Below, piece by piece: positions 32,831 through 44,614 of a DNA stretch of 64,000 nt (position 1 is its first letter; the number at the start of each line of letters is the position of its first letter). Origin of the DNA: Loxodes magnus (Eukaryota; Ciliophora; Karyorelictea; Loxodida; Loxodidae). The position numbers and the translations under genes were made by a program. Location of the stretch: the NCBI GenBank assembly GCA_946699065.1, contig CAMPDV010000151.1:310001-374000 (forward strand). The letters run 5' to 3'. Under the pieces are notes generated by a model that saw nothing but the letters and a program-made list of their open reading frames with translations, was not told where the DNA came from and searched no databases.

Positions 32831-33234
32831 CATTTTATTTGCAGCTTAAAATCCAAAGTTTTTTGAAGCCTCATTTTGATCAGTACAAAATGTTTTTACT
32901 TTATATATTCAAGCTTTTTGAAAAATCCTTTATTAAAAGTTTTAGTTTATTTCTGTTTTTTAATTTTTATTTAATTTCCTAATTGATAATTTTTTATTTT
33001 TTTATATTAGAAATATTTTTTATTCTTTTTTATAAATTAACTTCAATTTTTCTTTTTTAAAAGGATAATAATTTTTGATTCTTTTAAGTTGATTTTAAGT
33101 TTTCTTTTTTATTGTTATTTGCTTTGAAGTTTTATTTTTTTCATTCTAGTTCATATTTAATTAGCTTTTTTTTTTTTCTTTTTGAGGTACCATTTTTTTA
33201 TAAATTATTAATAAATTTTATTAAGGATAATAAA
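32831..33234. other. AT-rich spacer
   Basis: T runs, then A/T-rich sequence up to the ATG at 33235. No frame recognised. Confidence 0.35.
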
Positions 33235-33968
33235 ATGGCACCTAGGAAGTAATCCATCTAAGACTAATCTCCTAACTAGCAATAAGATATCTAGATTCAG
33301 ATTTATTCGTTATGAATTGAAGAAAAATAGATTCGGTGAAGAAACTAATTCAGCAAGTAAAAAGCTTTGACTTAAAAATTTACTAGCTCTAGAGTGATAA
33401 TAAAATCCTGAATATAGATCTAAGTTTAATAGTTTCTAAATATCTATTAAACTAAGAAATTAAAAGAGTAGAAGGTAAAATATAAGAAATCTGATGTCTT
33501 AATTAAATCAAAAACGAACAAGTTAGGATCGTAGTTATTTACGATACAATGGAGATTAAACAATCAAACTTAAATAATAATTAAACAAAAGAATGTTATC
33601 AAATTAAATAAGTAATAAAGGGAAGGTCAATTATGTGTTGATTTAGCTGAAGGATAAATCATAAAAAGAATTGTTGAAGATACCAAAATTTAAAAAGGTG
33701 AAAATAAAAAATTATGAAAAAACCCAAACAAAATTTATTGATAATCTGGAAACGACCTTTATAAATAAAAATGATTGGTGAATAAGATACTCTAGTAAAT
33801 ATTATATGCTAAAAAAAGAACCAAGTAAATGTTTAAAACGATTGAGATTGGTATAAAATACCCATAGTAAAGAAAAGATAGATTAATATATGTTATTTAG
33901 AATACAAACCAGGAGAAGATATGGACGATTTCAATGATTTTTGCAATGATTCTCAAGACATTTGATAA
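33235..33968 (+). CDS. Unrecognised gene with frame changes
   Basis: ATG at 33235 reads MAPRKQSIQDQSPNQQQDIQ and LWIEEKQIRW, and the same frame reappears at 33625 (GQLCVDLAEGQIIKRIVEDT). Then FIDNLETTFINKNDWWIRYS reads in a second frame and DWDWYKIPIVKKRQINICYL with the acidic end KPGEDMDDFNDFCNDSQDI in a third, closing at TGA-TAA (33963-33968). Each step is the same size. Only one copy is in the window, so error and intron cannot be told apart. No family recognised; the Trp/Tyr-rich middle with an acidic tail is unlike the zinc-knuckle genes. Confidence 0.45.
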
Positions 33969-34440
33969 ATTAATACATGAAAAGCCAACTAAAGGCTACG
34001 TAGTTTTTATAATTATGTTATGATAGATATTTTCATGTTTTTACTTTTAAAATCAATTTTTGATGTTTATAATTTTTTAATTAGTTAGTTTGACTGGATT
34101 ATCTTTTTCCTTTAATTCATTAATGTTCTTTATCAGGTTCTTCCACTATATTTATTTTACATTTCAATATTTATCTTTTTCTGAATGATAAAGATTGGAC
34201 TAATAAATTTTATTGATTTTGTAGTTTTTTTATTTTTATTCAATAGAAAATTTATTTTTTATTATTCTTTTCATTATTAATTTTACTTTTTTTAATATGA
34301 TAAGATATAAATTTAATTTCTCAAAGTTGTTTCATAAAAAGTAATGAAATAAATAATGCTTTTTTCTTAAACTACTTTATAAAGCATAAATATAATAATA
34401 ATATATAAATTTAAGTTTTGCATTTTGAGGTATTTCAACC
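33969..34440. other. AT-rich intergenic
   Basis: Between convergent gene ends at 33968 (plus) and 34441 (minus). T-rich; no frame recognised. Confidence 0.4.
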
Positions 34441-35245
34441 CAGTCCAGAAGACAGCAGTTCATACTCCCTGCTGTTAAATAAAAATGTTTGGCATTACTA
34501 ATTTTAGCGAGATTGGGAACTCGAGATTTTTCTGGTTTACCTTCCTCTCCTTTCCTCTTATTGTCTTATCGCATCTTTCTTGATTTTTTTAATTTCTCCA
34601 CACGGACTGCAATACATTCAGTTTAATCTGCTTCTTCTTGATTCTTTCTTCTTTTTTCTTGAATCCAATAATTCCGTTTTTTCTGCTAGAATTTCTTACA
34701 TTTCCGATATAAATATCACAAGCTTCCACAACAAAAGCATTTTTTATAATCTTTATTTACCTCTATTTTCTTTAAGGCTTTCTGATAATTTCTTCTTCAA
34801 TCAGCATTGGGTCACTTTTATGCTCTCTTATCTTAATTTTAAGTTTTAATTTTTGCTAGTTTTCTTCTATTTTCTCTATTCTATTTTCAAGTTCTGTCTG
34901 TTTCTATTGCTAGCTTTAAGATTGATTGTTTTGATCTTATGAAATGCTTCAGAAAGCATTTAAATCTCTTTCCTAGGACATGAGTCTTGATTTCCTCTTG
35001 CTTTTCGGATTCTCCATTAGCTTGTCCTTGTCTTTTTTCAGCTTCCCGACTTCTTCCTGGAGGTTTAACACCACTTTGATGAGTTATTCCATACTCATAT
35101 AGCTAGAAGGATTGAACTCCGAGATCTCCTAGTGAAGAGCAGACTTCATCTGCTTCCTTGGCTTCTCTTATGAGGTTGGAGTTATTGCATGGATGACTTT
35201 CTTTGATTACTTCTGTTCTTCTTGGACCTACGTTCCGGATTATTA
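34441..35245 (-). CDS. Zinc-knuckle/coiled-coil gene, member A
   Basis: Minus strand. QEEQKQSKKVIHAI and EKPRKQMKSALHQEISEFNP lead into a coiled coil (EQLIKVVLNLQEEVGKLKKD, then ELENRIEKIEENQQKLKLKI). ATG at 35149 is a possible start, though coding character begins about 90 bases earlier. After a frame step comes KKCFCCGSLWYLYRKCKKF: a knuckle with CX2C and the last Cys in place but Tyr (TAT) at the His position. The C-terminal part is Lys/Glu-rich, then HFYLTAGSMNCCLLDWVEI. It is GC-richer than its surroundings. Paralogue of the 19.5-20.3 kb gene. It crosses the copy 1/copy 2 coordinate 35213. Confidence 0.55.
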
Positions 35246-35454
35246 AGAAAAAAGTTAGGGTTAAGTAAAAAAAGACTGGCTGAGAGTAGTCTCTAGTTTC
35301 CTCTCCTTCTTGGAGGTGGTGTAGAAATCTGATTTGAAGCCTTCCATTTTATTTTATCTAAAGCACAAAGATTAAATTATATTTTATTTAATGATAATTC
35401 TATATGAAGGATTAATTTATTTATTAATGATAAATAAAATATAGATGTTAGTTG

Positions 35455-35560
35455 TGGTCAGGAGAGATAGTAGGTATTCTGGTGCAGTGTATACTGAGTT
35501 ATCTCGCGCTAGATGCCACTACGGGAAAGGATGGACAAGCTCGGGAGATTCATTAATAAG
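35455..35560 (+). ncRNA. Element E1, copy 2
   Basis: Same as 245-352 apart from two missing bases and a few substitutions; the CTGGTGCA/CGCGCTAG arms are kept. Confidence 0.4.
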
Positions 35561-35849
35561 ACTAGAAATACATTTCCTTCTTGTTTATGAATTAAGCCAT
35601 GAAACTTAAGTACAAATGTATTTGAGTCACTTTTTACGCATAGAAAGGGAATATGGAACAAAAGTAATTGGTGCTATAACTTTTGAGAACATTTCAGGTA
35701 CAGATAAGAAAATCAGCAAGAGCTAACACAACTGAGCTTGAAAGTTTTATGTAAAGACTATTAATTTATGACAAAGAAATTAAGATGAGTGGAACATTTA
35801 ATAGTCTTATACTTAGTTTTTATTACCTAGATATTTCTAATAAGTTACT

Positions 35850-38280
35850 ATAATTTTTGCTATTTCTTCTAGTTTTCTGATTTCAAAAATAATGAGAAAG
35901 TTAAAAGCGGCTTCTGAGTTTCTAATTTTTGGCTAACTTCTAAAGAATATGCATATCATATTATGTGAAAATAGGATTTGCTTCTTCAAATAGTTAATAG
36001 CTAAGAGTACTTTTAGTTGAATTTTCCAGTATCATGATTTTACTTTATGTACCTTTTAATTTTTTCCAGTACTCATTCACTTTAAAATTATTATTTATAT
36101 TATTAAAATTATTTGCAAACATAAAGTATAATCCTACTCTTTTTTCTCTTGAACTTACAATTCCTTACAATGTGGAGGTTTTAGTGTTTCTTCACATTCT
36201 TATTTTTTCTTAGGTTATCTCATTTCTTAATTTATTTTATCCATATTTGATATTATCCAATTGCTATCTATTGAGAATTTAACTGTAGCTACTTATTTGC
36301 ATGACCTTTAAGATAACACATACACTATCTAGTTGAAAAGTTTCTAACTTTATCGTTTTTTCAACTTTTCCTTAAACGATTCATTTCTGGTCCCTTGATT
36401 TAATTACAGATCTTACAGAGTTATTATGTCCCTACGAAGTTAACTAACCACTAGTCAAGTTTTATACCTTTACTCGATTTATCAGTAAATCCTTATATTA
36501 TTAAATTTTTATCAAGTGCAATAGCTACAAAATTGACTTAGGATATGTGGCTTTAAAAAATAAGGGTGGCAGTGAAATTGAAGTTATTAGTTGCTTATAT
36601 CAGATTGCTGTAATAAAATGGATAATGTTCTATCAAGCCAGTTTTGATCAAAGGCTTTTTTTTTTTCCTGAGATATCTAAACTTTTCAAAGTGAAGCTCG
36701 TAAAATCTTAGACTACTCATTTTATTAAATTTTGCTAAGTTAAATTATCCCATTAAGCCAAAATCTATTCATTGAAACTTCTTTTCTTCCTTCTTAACTT
36801 AAGTTATCTATACTTTGTATAATTTAGTGGTTTATCTTATTACTAGTCCTTTTAAGAGTATTGATTTAGTAATAATGATAGCTATGAAAGTTTCAATATT
36901 TTGGATATTGGAACATAATTGCATACTTACGTTGAATATAAGATGCAAATTATGTTTAAAAGAGGCTTCTATTTACTTCAAGTGCTCATTCAAACTACTT
37001 GCTCTAATTCTTCTTATAAAGCTAAATTAAAAAATTCTCACTTTTCCATCTGAGGAAGTTATTGATTTTTCCTGTTTCAACTTTAACATTTCTAATCCTC
37101 TCTTCACTATTCCTTATGAAAGACCCTAATTAATTTAACCACTTAGAAAGTTAGGTTTTAGAAAGATTCTAGTTTATATAAGTCAATCAAATAAAATTAA
37201 CTCCTTCTAGTCTTTTCCCAAAAAGTAACTAGCTATTAGAAAAGCCTAAATAAAGTCTACGAAGTAAAGGAAATTAAAAATGTGTACGGATGCGTCTAAA
37301 TCTTAGTCATATATACAAAACGTACTTGATTAGGTACCATTATGGTATTAACGTTGCTCAAATTAGAAATATTAAGAGTAAGCTCCCAGTTTTTAAAAGG
37401 AAGTATAGTCCAGAATAAGGTACTTATTCAATTTAGTGTTTGATATTTAAAGAAGCACTTTTAATTATCTTATACTCGATCAATTTATTTTTAAAAGAGA
37501 TACTTAGAAGACATTTATTAGAAGGATTTATTTTCAATCTTAGATGTAAAATGCTTATTAAACTCTTTTAAAAGTACGAGTTTTATAAGCATCAAATTGA
37601 TAAATTTAGATGCTTTTATTTAAATGACTCCGAAATGTTAAATCTTGTAAAAAACAGTTTGACAATAAAAAATATATCGGAGTCTTCCTCTTAATTGATT
37701 TAGTTTAGATTTACATTTTATTTAGCAATTAAAATGTTTTTACTCTAACAAAAATTAACTTTTAATTTACTCCTTTAAAAAGATAAAAGCATGGAAAATT
37801 TAATTTTGAATCATTTACTTGAATTTGTTTGCTCTTTTTCCTAACCCTATTTCTTCCTAACTCCTTGATTTTCTTTAAGGCTAATTGCGATTAATTAAAT
37901 TATTTTCGATTTGCTTTCTATGAACTTTCATTTGATTACCACAGAATTAGTTATAAACTACGAGTGATGTAGTTTAATCGTTCTAAATACTAGCCTAGTT
38001 ATTAGATACTATTCTTTGAAGTTTCTTTCAATGCTTTGAGTACTTGCTAAACGAACTGAACTTATTTATGTCTGATTAATTATTAAGTATCAGTGAGTGA
38101 TTTTATTTGATTTATTAACTTTATTTCTAAAACCATTCACTCTATAACAGCTTCACTTACTCATTACTTTGAATACATTCAAGCATATTTATCTGATTTC
38201 CTAAACGTTTGTCAGAATTCCAATTTTCTAGCTTTCCAGTCTTATACTAAGCATTTTTAATGATTTCTACATACTACCAT
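35850..38280 (-). pseudogene. Decayed WD40-type gene, copy 2
   Basis: Counterpart of 640-3072, with ATG at 38280. Extra and missing single bases near 35,968 and 36,375 relative to copy 1 mean that neither copy keeps a frame through the WD40-like pieces. Confidence 0.5.
37550..37684 (-). ncRNA. H/ACA-like small RNA candidate 1, copy 2
   Basis: Both closing stems, the hinge with AAAGCA and the TTTACA tail are unchanged; differences (TAATAG to TACGAG, and two fewer bases in a run of A) fall in the loops, as expected for a folded RNA. Confidence 0.5.
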
Positions 38281-38763
38281 TAAAAATCTAAAATACTGTA
38301 TAAAACATTATAACATGAGAAACATCTACAAGGTAACCGATTTGCAAGTCGATAGTCATAGTTAAAGTTCTTATGACGGTATCAATACAAATTGTATCCT
38401 TAATTATAAAAAATGTATACAATCATAATAATAAAAATTAGATATACTGAAATAAATATTTAATAGACTAATATATAATTATTAAATTTAAGCTTAATAG
38501 AAGCAATAAAATGGTCACTTAAAATAGTATTTTTAACTATTTAAATTACTTTTTTTAGGTAAAATTTTACCAAAAAAAAATTATAATTTTTGGAAAAAGT
38601 TTGACTGAAAGTTTTTTTTTGTGAAAGTTGTTAAAATCGTATTGATAATAAAAAAATAAGGAAAATAAAAAATTTAATAGATTTAAAAAAGGAAAACATT
38701 TAAAATCAAAGAGGGATTTAAGTTTAAATATCAAAAAAGATAGAAAAAAGAAAAAAAGTTAAA

Positions 38764-39540
38764 ATGATGTCTGTTAAACCAAATTATGAGGAATTAAAAA
38801 AAATGGATAAATCTTATTCTAAAGGAAAGAATAAATAACCTTAAACATGATATATTAAATGGAGATATAAAAAATTTGTTCTAAAAGAGATAGAAATTAA
38901 AAATTAAATCATGGAATTAAATAAATTGCAGTGAAGGTATACCAAGAAAATAACTAATTAAAAAAAATTAATAGTAGAATGGAAGTACAAGAGATAAAAT
39001 TTAATTTAATTTAAACTAGAAGAAAAGCTCAATTAATTTACCTTACCTTAACAATATATTATAGAAAACTGAAAAATGGATATTCTATAAATATCGAGAA
39101 AGACTAGAAACTTGATTTCGTCTATAAGCAGAGAAATATAATAAGATGTTAATTCTGTAAGAGGCAAGGACATCTAATAAGGTAATATTAACGGATTAAA
39201 ATCAAGTAAAGAATAGAAAGCAAAAACTTTGAAGAAAACTGAGTCAAATATATTCACGATGGATGGTTAAATTTATAAAAGAAAATGCTATCAAGGAATG
39301 GAATTAAATTAATCAATAACGAAAGCAAACAATAGAATAATGAGGAAAATATTAAAAGGAATTACGGTTTATATTGAACTAAAAGAGGAAGCTAGTACCG
39401 CTAGAAAGAACCCTTTAATAAGTAAGGCTTATCCCACAAACGTCACATGCATACTTATTCTTGGTTGCATCTGATATGAAAGTACTCATAATGCAGTCGT
39501 CACTGTACTAGATTTCCTACTCGGCTGATTAGAGCCCATC
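38764..39540 (+). pseudogene. Zinc-knuckle gene member D, copy 2
   Basis: Tandem ATG at 38764/38767. A TGA Trp codon of copy 1 (E-E-W-K-K) is TTA (Leu) here. Two small indels near 39,010 and 39,057 shift the frame by one base before the knuckle CQFCKRQGHLIRQY, where Tyr again replaces the last Cys. Confidence 0.45.
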
Positions 39541-40135
39541 ATCCATTTTTCAGACTTTTTAAATATTCAAATTTTCTATGCTAAAATAAATGATTTATTT
39601 GCATAGAAAAGAATCAAAGATGCTTTCAAAAGTTTAAAAATAAAACTAAATGGTATTTATTTTATTAAACATATAATAAATATCATTTCAACTTATTCTA
39701 TTTATAGAAAATAAATCTATTATTAATGAAGTTAAAATTTTATTTATAAGTAAATATTTTTAATTTAGATGTGAAAAATTAACATTTTTAAATATATTTT
39801 AAATTTAGATAATTCAGAAATTTTCCTAAATAAGACTTTTTTTAACTTATACTTTCAAGCTTTGTAAGTTTTAAATCTTTTAGATTTTACTTTTTTTTGC
39901 TTTTTTGAGAAAAATTTATTTCTTTACTTTTGCTGTTTTTTATAGATAGATTAACATTATTATTTTGCTTATTTTTAGCAACTTTTTTAGTTATTTACTT
40001 TTTTTGGATTTTAAGTCATTAATGCAATTTTTTAGTTTTATAAGTAACTTTTTATTTTAAACTAGTTAACTTTATTTCTTTCGTTTCCTAATTTATAAAA
40101 ATAGAATTTGCTTTAAAGATTATTATATATAATAA

Positions 40136-40540
40136 AACTGATGTCAACTGCTGTCAGAGAACTAGAAGGTAATTTGGTGCAGTGTATAATGCTTTGCGAG
40201 TAATCTTGCACTAGATGCTCCTAATGGAAAGGTAAACAAGCAAGAAAGAGATAAGTCTAACTTGCCCGAGAGTTCTCGTTAGCAGTTTGAATGCTTAACT
40301 GACGGGCCTTCTAATGACTTAATTACAAATTCTTATTTGGATTTATTTTAAGAAGTCTGGAATATCTGGCTCAAGATTTTAAAATAATCTTTTAATAAGT
40401 AGATTTCTCATTTGGAGAAGCTGACGTGATTCACTGGACAGCTAGAATGATAACAAGAAGTATGATAACACTTTTTTTAATATTAAATATTAATATTGAA
40501 AGAGCTGGTACCAACGAGGTGCTACGCGCTCTATAATAAT
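40136..40540 (+). mobile_element. SINE-like element E2, copy 2
   Basis: Carries an extra ACTGCTGTCA near its start. The 3' hairpin GGTACCAACGAGGTGCTAC pairs better than in copy 1 (AGTACCAACTAGGTGCTAC). Confidence 0.5.
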
Positions 40541-40989
40541 ATTTATTTATTATATAAATTTTGAATAGTCCAAGAATCTTAAGGGACCATAATTTTAGTA
40601 TAAATAAAAACTTAAAGCTTTTAATCTTTTCTTTTATTTGCAATTTTCTTTCAATTTCTTTAAAATTTATACTTTAATAAAATTTAATTTAAACTAAAAG
40701 AGTTTTTTTGATGTTTTTAATGCAAGAATTGCTTCCTTCAATTATAGACGTTAGTAAATGTTTTTAAATAGCTTTTTAATCTAGTCCTGATCTCATTATT
40801 TTTCTTCAATTATTCTTATTTTCTACTCCTCTTTAACTTCTTCCTTTTTTTGGTTTTTCCATTTCTAGAATTCCAAGTTTTCTTGTCATTAGCTTCTTGT
40901 GAAATATTTTGATTTACAATTCTAAATACTCAATTTAAGCCTTGAAATTGAGTTTATATATTCTCCTTAAATCACTTTTTCTTTATTTA

Positions 40990-42555
40990 ATGAAAAAGAT
41001 AGAAGAAAATAAATAGAGTCAGTTTGCAGGAATTTTAGAATAGAAACCCTTTGAAGTTTTATCTTTGATATTTCATCAAATGCTACTGCAAACAAATTTT
41101 CTGAAATATATCTCTCGTTTGGTCTAAAATATAAAAGACTATTCAGAAAAAAATTACCAAGATCAGAAATACTGGAACTAATTTAAATTTTGGCAAATGT
41201 ACATAAAATTAGCAATTTTTAGTTAAATCCGCCTAAACATGAGACTTAGAGTTGTGAATAAGAATTAAAATATCATAACTATATTGGTAATGAAAGTAAT
41301 AGAACATGGAAGAAATATTTAAATGCTTAAAAAATAGTAACAAATACAAATCTAAAGCGATCAATGCTTTTAAATGGGTATCGAACATTTTGACAACGAA
41401 AATTTTGTTATCGAATTTGAGATTTTTTTATAATTACACTGAGATAATCAAAAATGCAGAAATTATAGTGAAAAAAGAAAAAAACAGAAGTCGCAGAATC
41501 TTAGTCATTTTAAATAAAGCAAATTCTAGAGCATTAATTAGTTTTTCATCGAAATGTACTGTTAAACTGCTTATGAGTAATTTAAGGGTTAAATAAATTC
41601 CCGCACTTTTAAAAGAAAATTATGACTCAAAACGAATAAACAAATTTAGAAGCAGAAGATTTAGTTAAGTTTCTTTTTGCTAATAAAATCGTATCAGTAG
41701 AACAGTATACTCTTAATCCCAGTACAATTTGCTTAAGAAAGTTTCAATGATAATAACGTAGTTTAGCTGATATTCCGACTATTAAAATAAATAATAAAAT
41801 AGTATTTCAAAAAAGAAATGAATTAAATAGAAATAATAGTTGAATATCAATTTAAGCAAGCTTAGTTATCACAAAAATCTCAAATAGAGACAAAGTTAAA
41901 TTAAGAAAAAAGCAAGAATCAAATTAAAGAATTAAGCAAACGAAAAAATAAAGCTTAATAATATGATAAAATTTAAGTAATAATAAATTTAATAAGGGCT
42001 ATTATAAAAGTGTATAAGTAATTATATAATCTTTTTAAAAAACTTACTTTTGTAAAAGGTTTTTAAATAAAACAAAATAATAATGTATTGTTTAGAAGGT
42101 TAATAATGAATAAGTTGAAAAATCAAATTATTAAAGGAAAAATTGCAAAATGAATTTCTAATATTAAGAATAAAAAATTGACAATTGATATTCAACAAAT
42201 TGAGAATCGAGAAAATAGAAACAAAGTTCAATTAATTTGCAGAGCTAGTAGAAAGTTTAATTCTTTAAAATATGTTGGGAAAAGTTCTATGGATGCAAAA
42301 CTTAAAGATTAACCGAAAAAATTTATTTTTATAGGAGAATAAGGTAATGCTGATATTGCAGGAGAATTGGCCATACGGTAATTTAATGCTGATATTTAAA
42401 TGAAAATAATGATAAGAAAACTTAAAATAAAGGGAATCGCTAGGTAATTTATATTGCACTCCTAATTGGTCATCGTATAAAAAGAAAATGTATAGAGAGA
42501 ATTAAATTTTAAGAGACATATCATTAGCACAACAAAAAAGAAGAAGTATACTTAA
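40990..42555 (+). CDS. Unrecognised protein with F-box-like N terminus, copy 2
   Basis: Same frame and length as 5771-7336, from ATG 40990 to TAA 42553-42555. A Glu codon (GAA) of another local frame is TAA here, and in the main frame the substitutions (for example KENEKGEWNF to KENVQRELNF) are all in phase, which supports translation of this frame. Confidence 0.5.
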
Positions 42556-42837
42556 AAAATATTTTTTAATTACCCATCCAATTATCGCTTATAAAATTTT
42601 CTGAAACATATCCCTTTTGACTTTGAAATCTATACAATCATTCTTAAATTAAAAAGAGATAAGATTTAACAAAATTTATTAAGCTTACTTACTTTTAGAT
42701 TAAATTTAAGTAAATTTTATAAGATCATATTACAGATAGCCTTTATTTCATTTTATTTCCTTTCTAAAAATTATTAAAATATTAAAAGCTTTCAATTTCC
42801 CACTTTTGTGACATTTTATAATATACATAAAAACAAA

Positions 42838-43148
42838 CGATGAGTCGTTGGACAGCCTTGTGGGCAATCTGGTTAGCACGTTTTCTTACGAGTAAGCTCA
42901 TGAAAGATATCACCACAGATAAGAGTGGAAAAGCTCTTGAGATATAAGCCAAATTTATTTGAGAGTTCTCTCTAGCGGTTCGAAAGATTATCTAATGACT
43001 CGGTATCAGTATTTGGAAGCTGAAGTCAAAACCTCAGAGTTTTCCTGCCTTTTATTTTATTCAGATTTGGTTCTTATCACAGAATTGGAACTTCCTCTAT
43101 TTCCTTTTACCTTCAACCTTCAGAAAGAATTTCAGTATTGAGAGAAAG
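42838..43148 (+). mobile_element. SINE-like element E3, copy 2, better B box
   Basis: A box GTGGGCAATCTGGTTAGCAC at 42860-42879; B box GGTTCGAAAG at 42977-42986, nearer to the tRNA consensus than in copy 1. The spacing of about 100 bases is longer than in a tRNA gene, as in tRNA-derived SINEs or other type-2 Pol III genes. Confidence 0.5.
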
Positions 43149-43620
43149 GAGGTAATTAAATTTCTTATTTCAAAAATGGAGAAAAGAATGACGGTCCATT
43201 TTTTTATCGTGGTGTTCCTATCACATATCAAGAATGAAGACAAACTTTAAATAAGATAATCATGGAAAACAAAATAAAGATGATTCCACATTAATAAACT
43301 ATGATATGATATAGCTTTTATATTTTTCAATAAATGCTCAAATATTTCACATTCTTCACACAAGCAATATAATAAAATTAAGAATATTAAATTTTGATAT
43401 CTAATTTTTAAATTCTTAAATTAAATAAAATAATAGATATGAAGTTTAAATAGCAAAATTAGTAAATAAACTTGATGTTTAAACCTAAAAATTTAAATAG
43501 ATATTACAAATTCTAATTTTTGTTTTAAAAGCATAAAATAGGATTTAATCACTTTGAAGTTTTATCCAGAAAGAATTCATTTTTTTTAATCTTAGGATCT
43601 CATTTTATTAAATAATTAAT

Positions 43621-43935
43621 AGGGAGGAGAGGAGGTGAGCAATCCTCCAACTGAGACTGATTTAAGATCTGGTACCAGGAAGTATCCATGGTTGAAGAAC
43701 TGAGCAAGAATCTTGGTAGAAGCCAAGAAAGAAGACTAAGACCGAAGAGGTATCAAGTAACGTTAATGATGAAAGATGTCAGATGCTAAGGCCTTTTAAG
43801 GGCATTCCGATAAGCCTATAGAAGACAAGATTTACAAGGGAATGCTTCACTGTGGAAGACTTCAGTAAATAATTTAGCTTTAAAAATCTTTATTAAAGAG
43901 CTAATCTCCATTGAGGTGCTATGCATTCTCTAATC
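43621..43935 (+). ncRNA. Structured repeat B1, copy 2
   Basis: As 8405-8717, with scattered substitutions; the GGGAGGA/TCCTCC and GCATTCC/GGAATGC arms are unchanged. Confidence 0.5.
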
Positions 43936-44614
43936 TTATTTATTTAATTAGTTAATTTCTTTCTAAAATATCTTACTTTTTAATACTTTTATTTTAAATA
44001 AACTTCGTTTGGTATTTTTATCACTACAAAGTTTCCAACATTAAAAACAATAAGCAAAATATTCTCACTCCTTTTTATACATAATTAGTATTTTATTATT
44101 TTACAGTTATTAAGAAACTCACCTTACATATTTTAAATTTCGATATCTACATTTTTATTTTTTATGATATGTAAATTCCTAAATTCAATTTAAAATTTGT
44201 AGTGCTTTATTTTTTAAGATAAGATCCTTTTTTATTTTTGCTTTAAATACTTTGAAAATTTTATTTATTAAAGTTGTTAACTACTCAATTAATTTTAAAT
44301 GGCAGTTATTAAATTAAAATTTTTATTTCTGTTGCTTTTTAAGAAATTTTCTATGGGTAATACTTTATTTTACTTTTATAATTTTTAGTATATTTATTTT
44401 CAATAAAGGCTTAAAAATTCAAAAAATGTCACATTCCTCAATCTTATCTTCTATTTTCTACTTGATACTCTCGTCCACTTTTATATTTTTTGCACTACAG
44501 TTAATAAATTATAATCCATAATTTTCATACACTTTGTTTCAATCTCTCTATTAAATTGACTATATTATATCTTACTTAGTCTTATTCATTTGAGTCTTAA
44601 CTACTATTTATTCT
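43936..44614. other. 3' flank of the intact RING/WD40 gene
   Basis: AT-rich; no recognised gene. Differences from copy 1 are scattered substitutions. Confidence 0.4.
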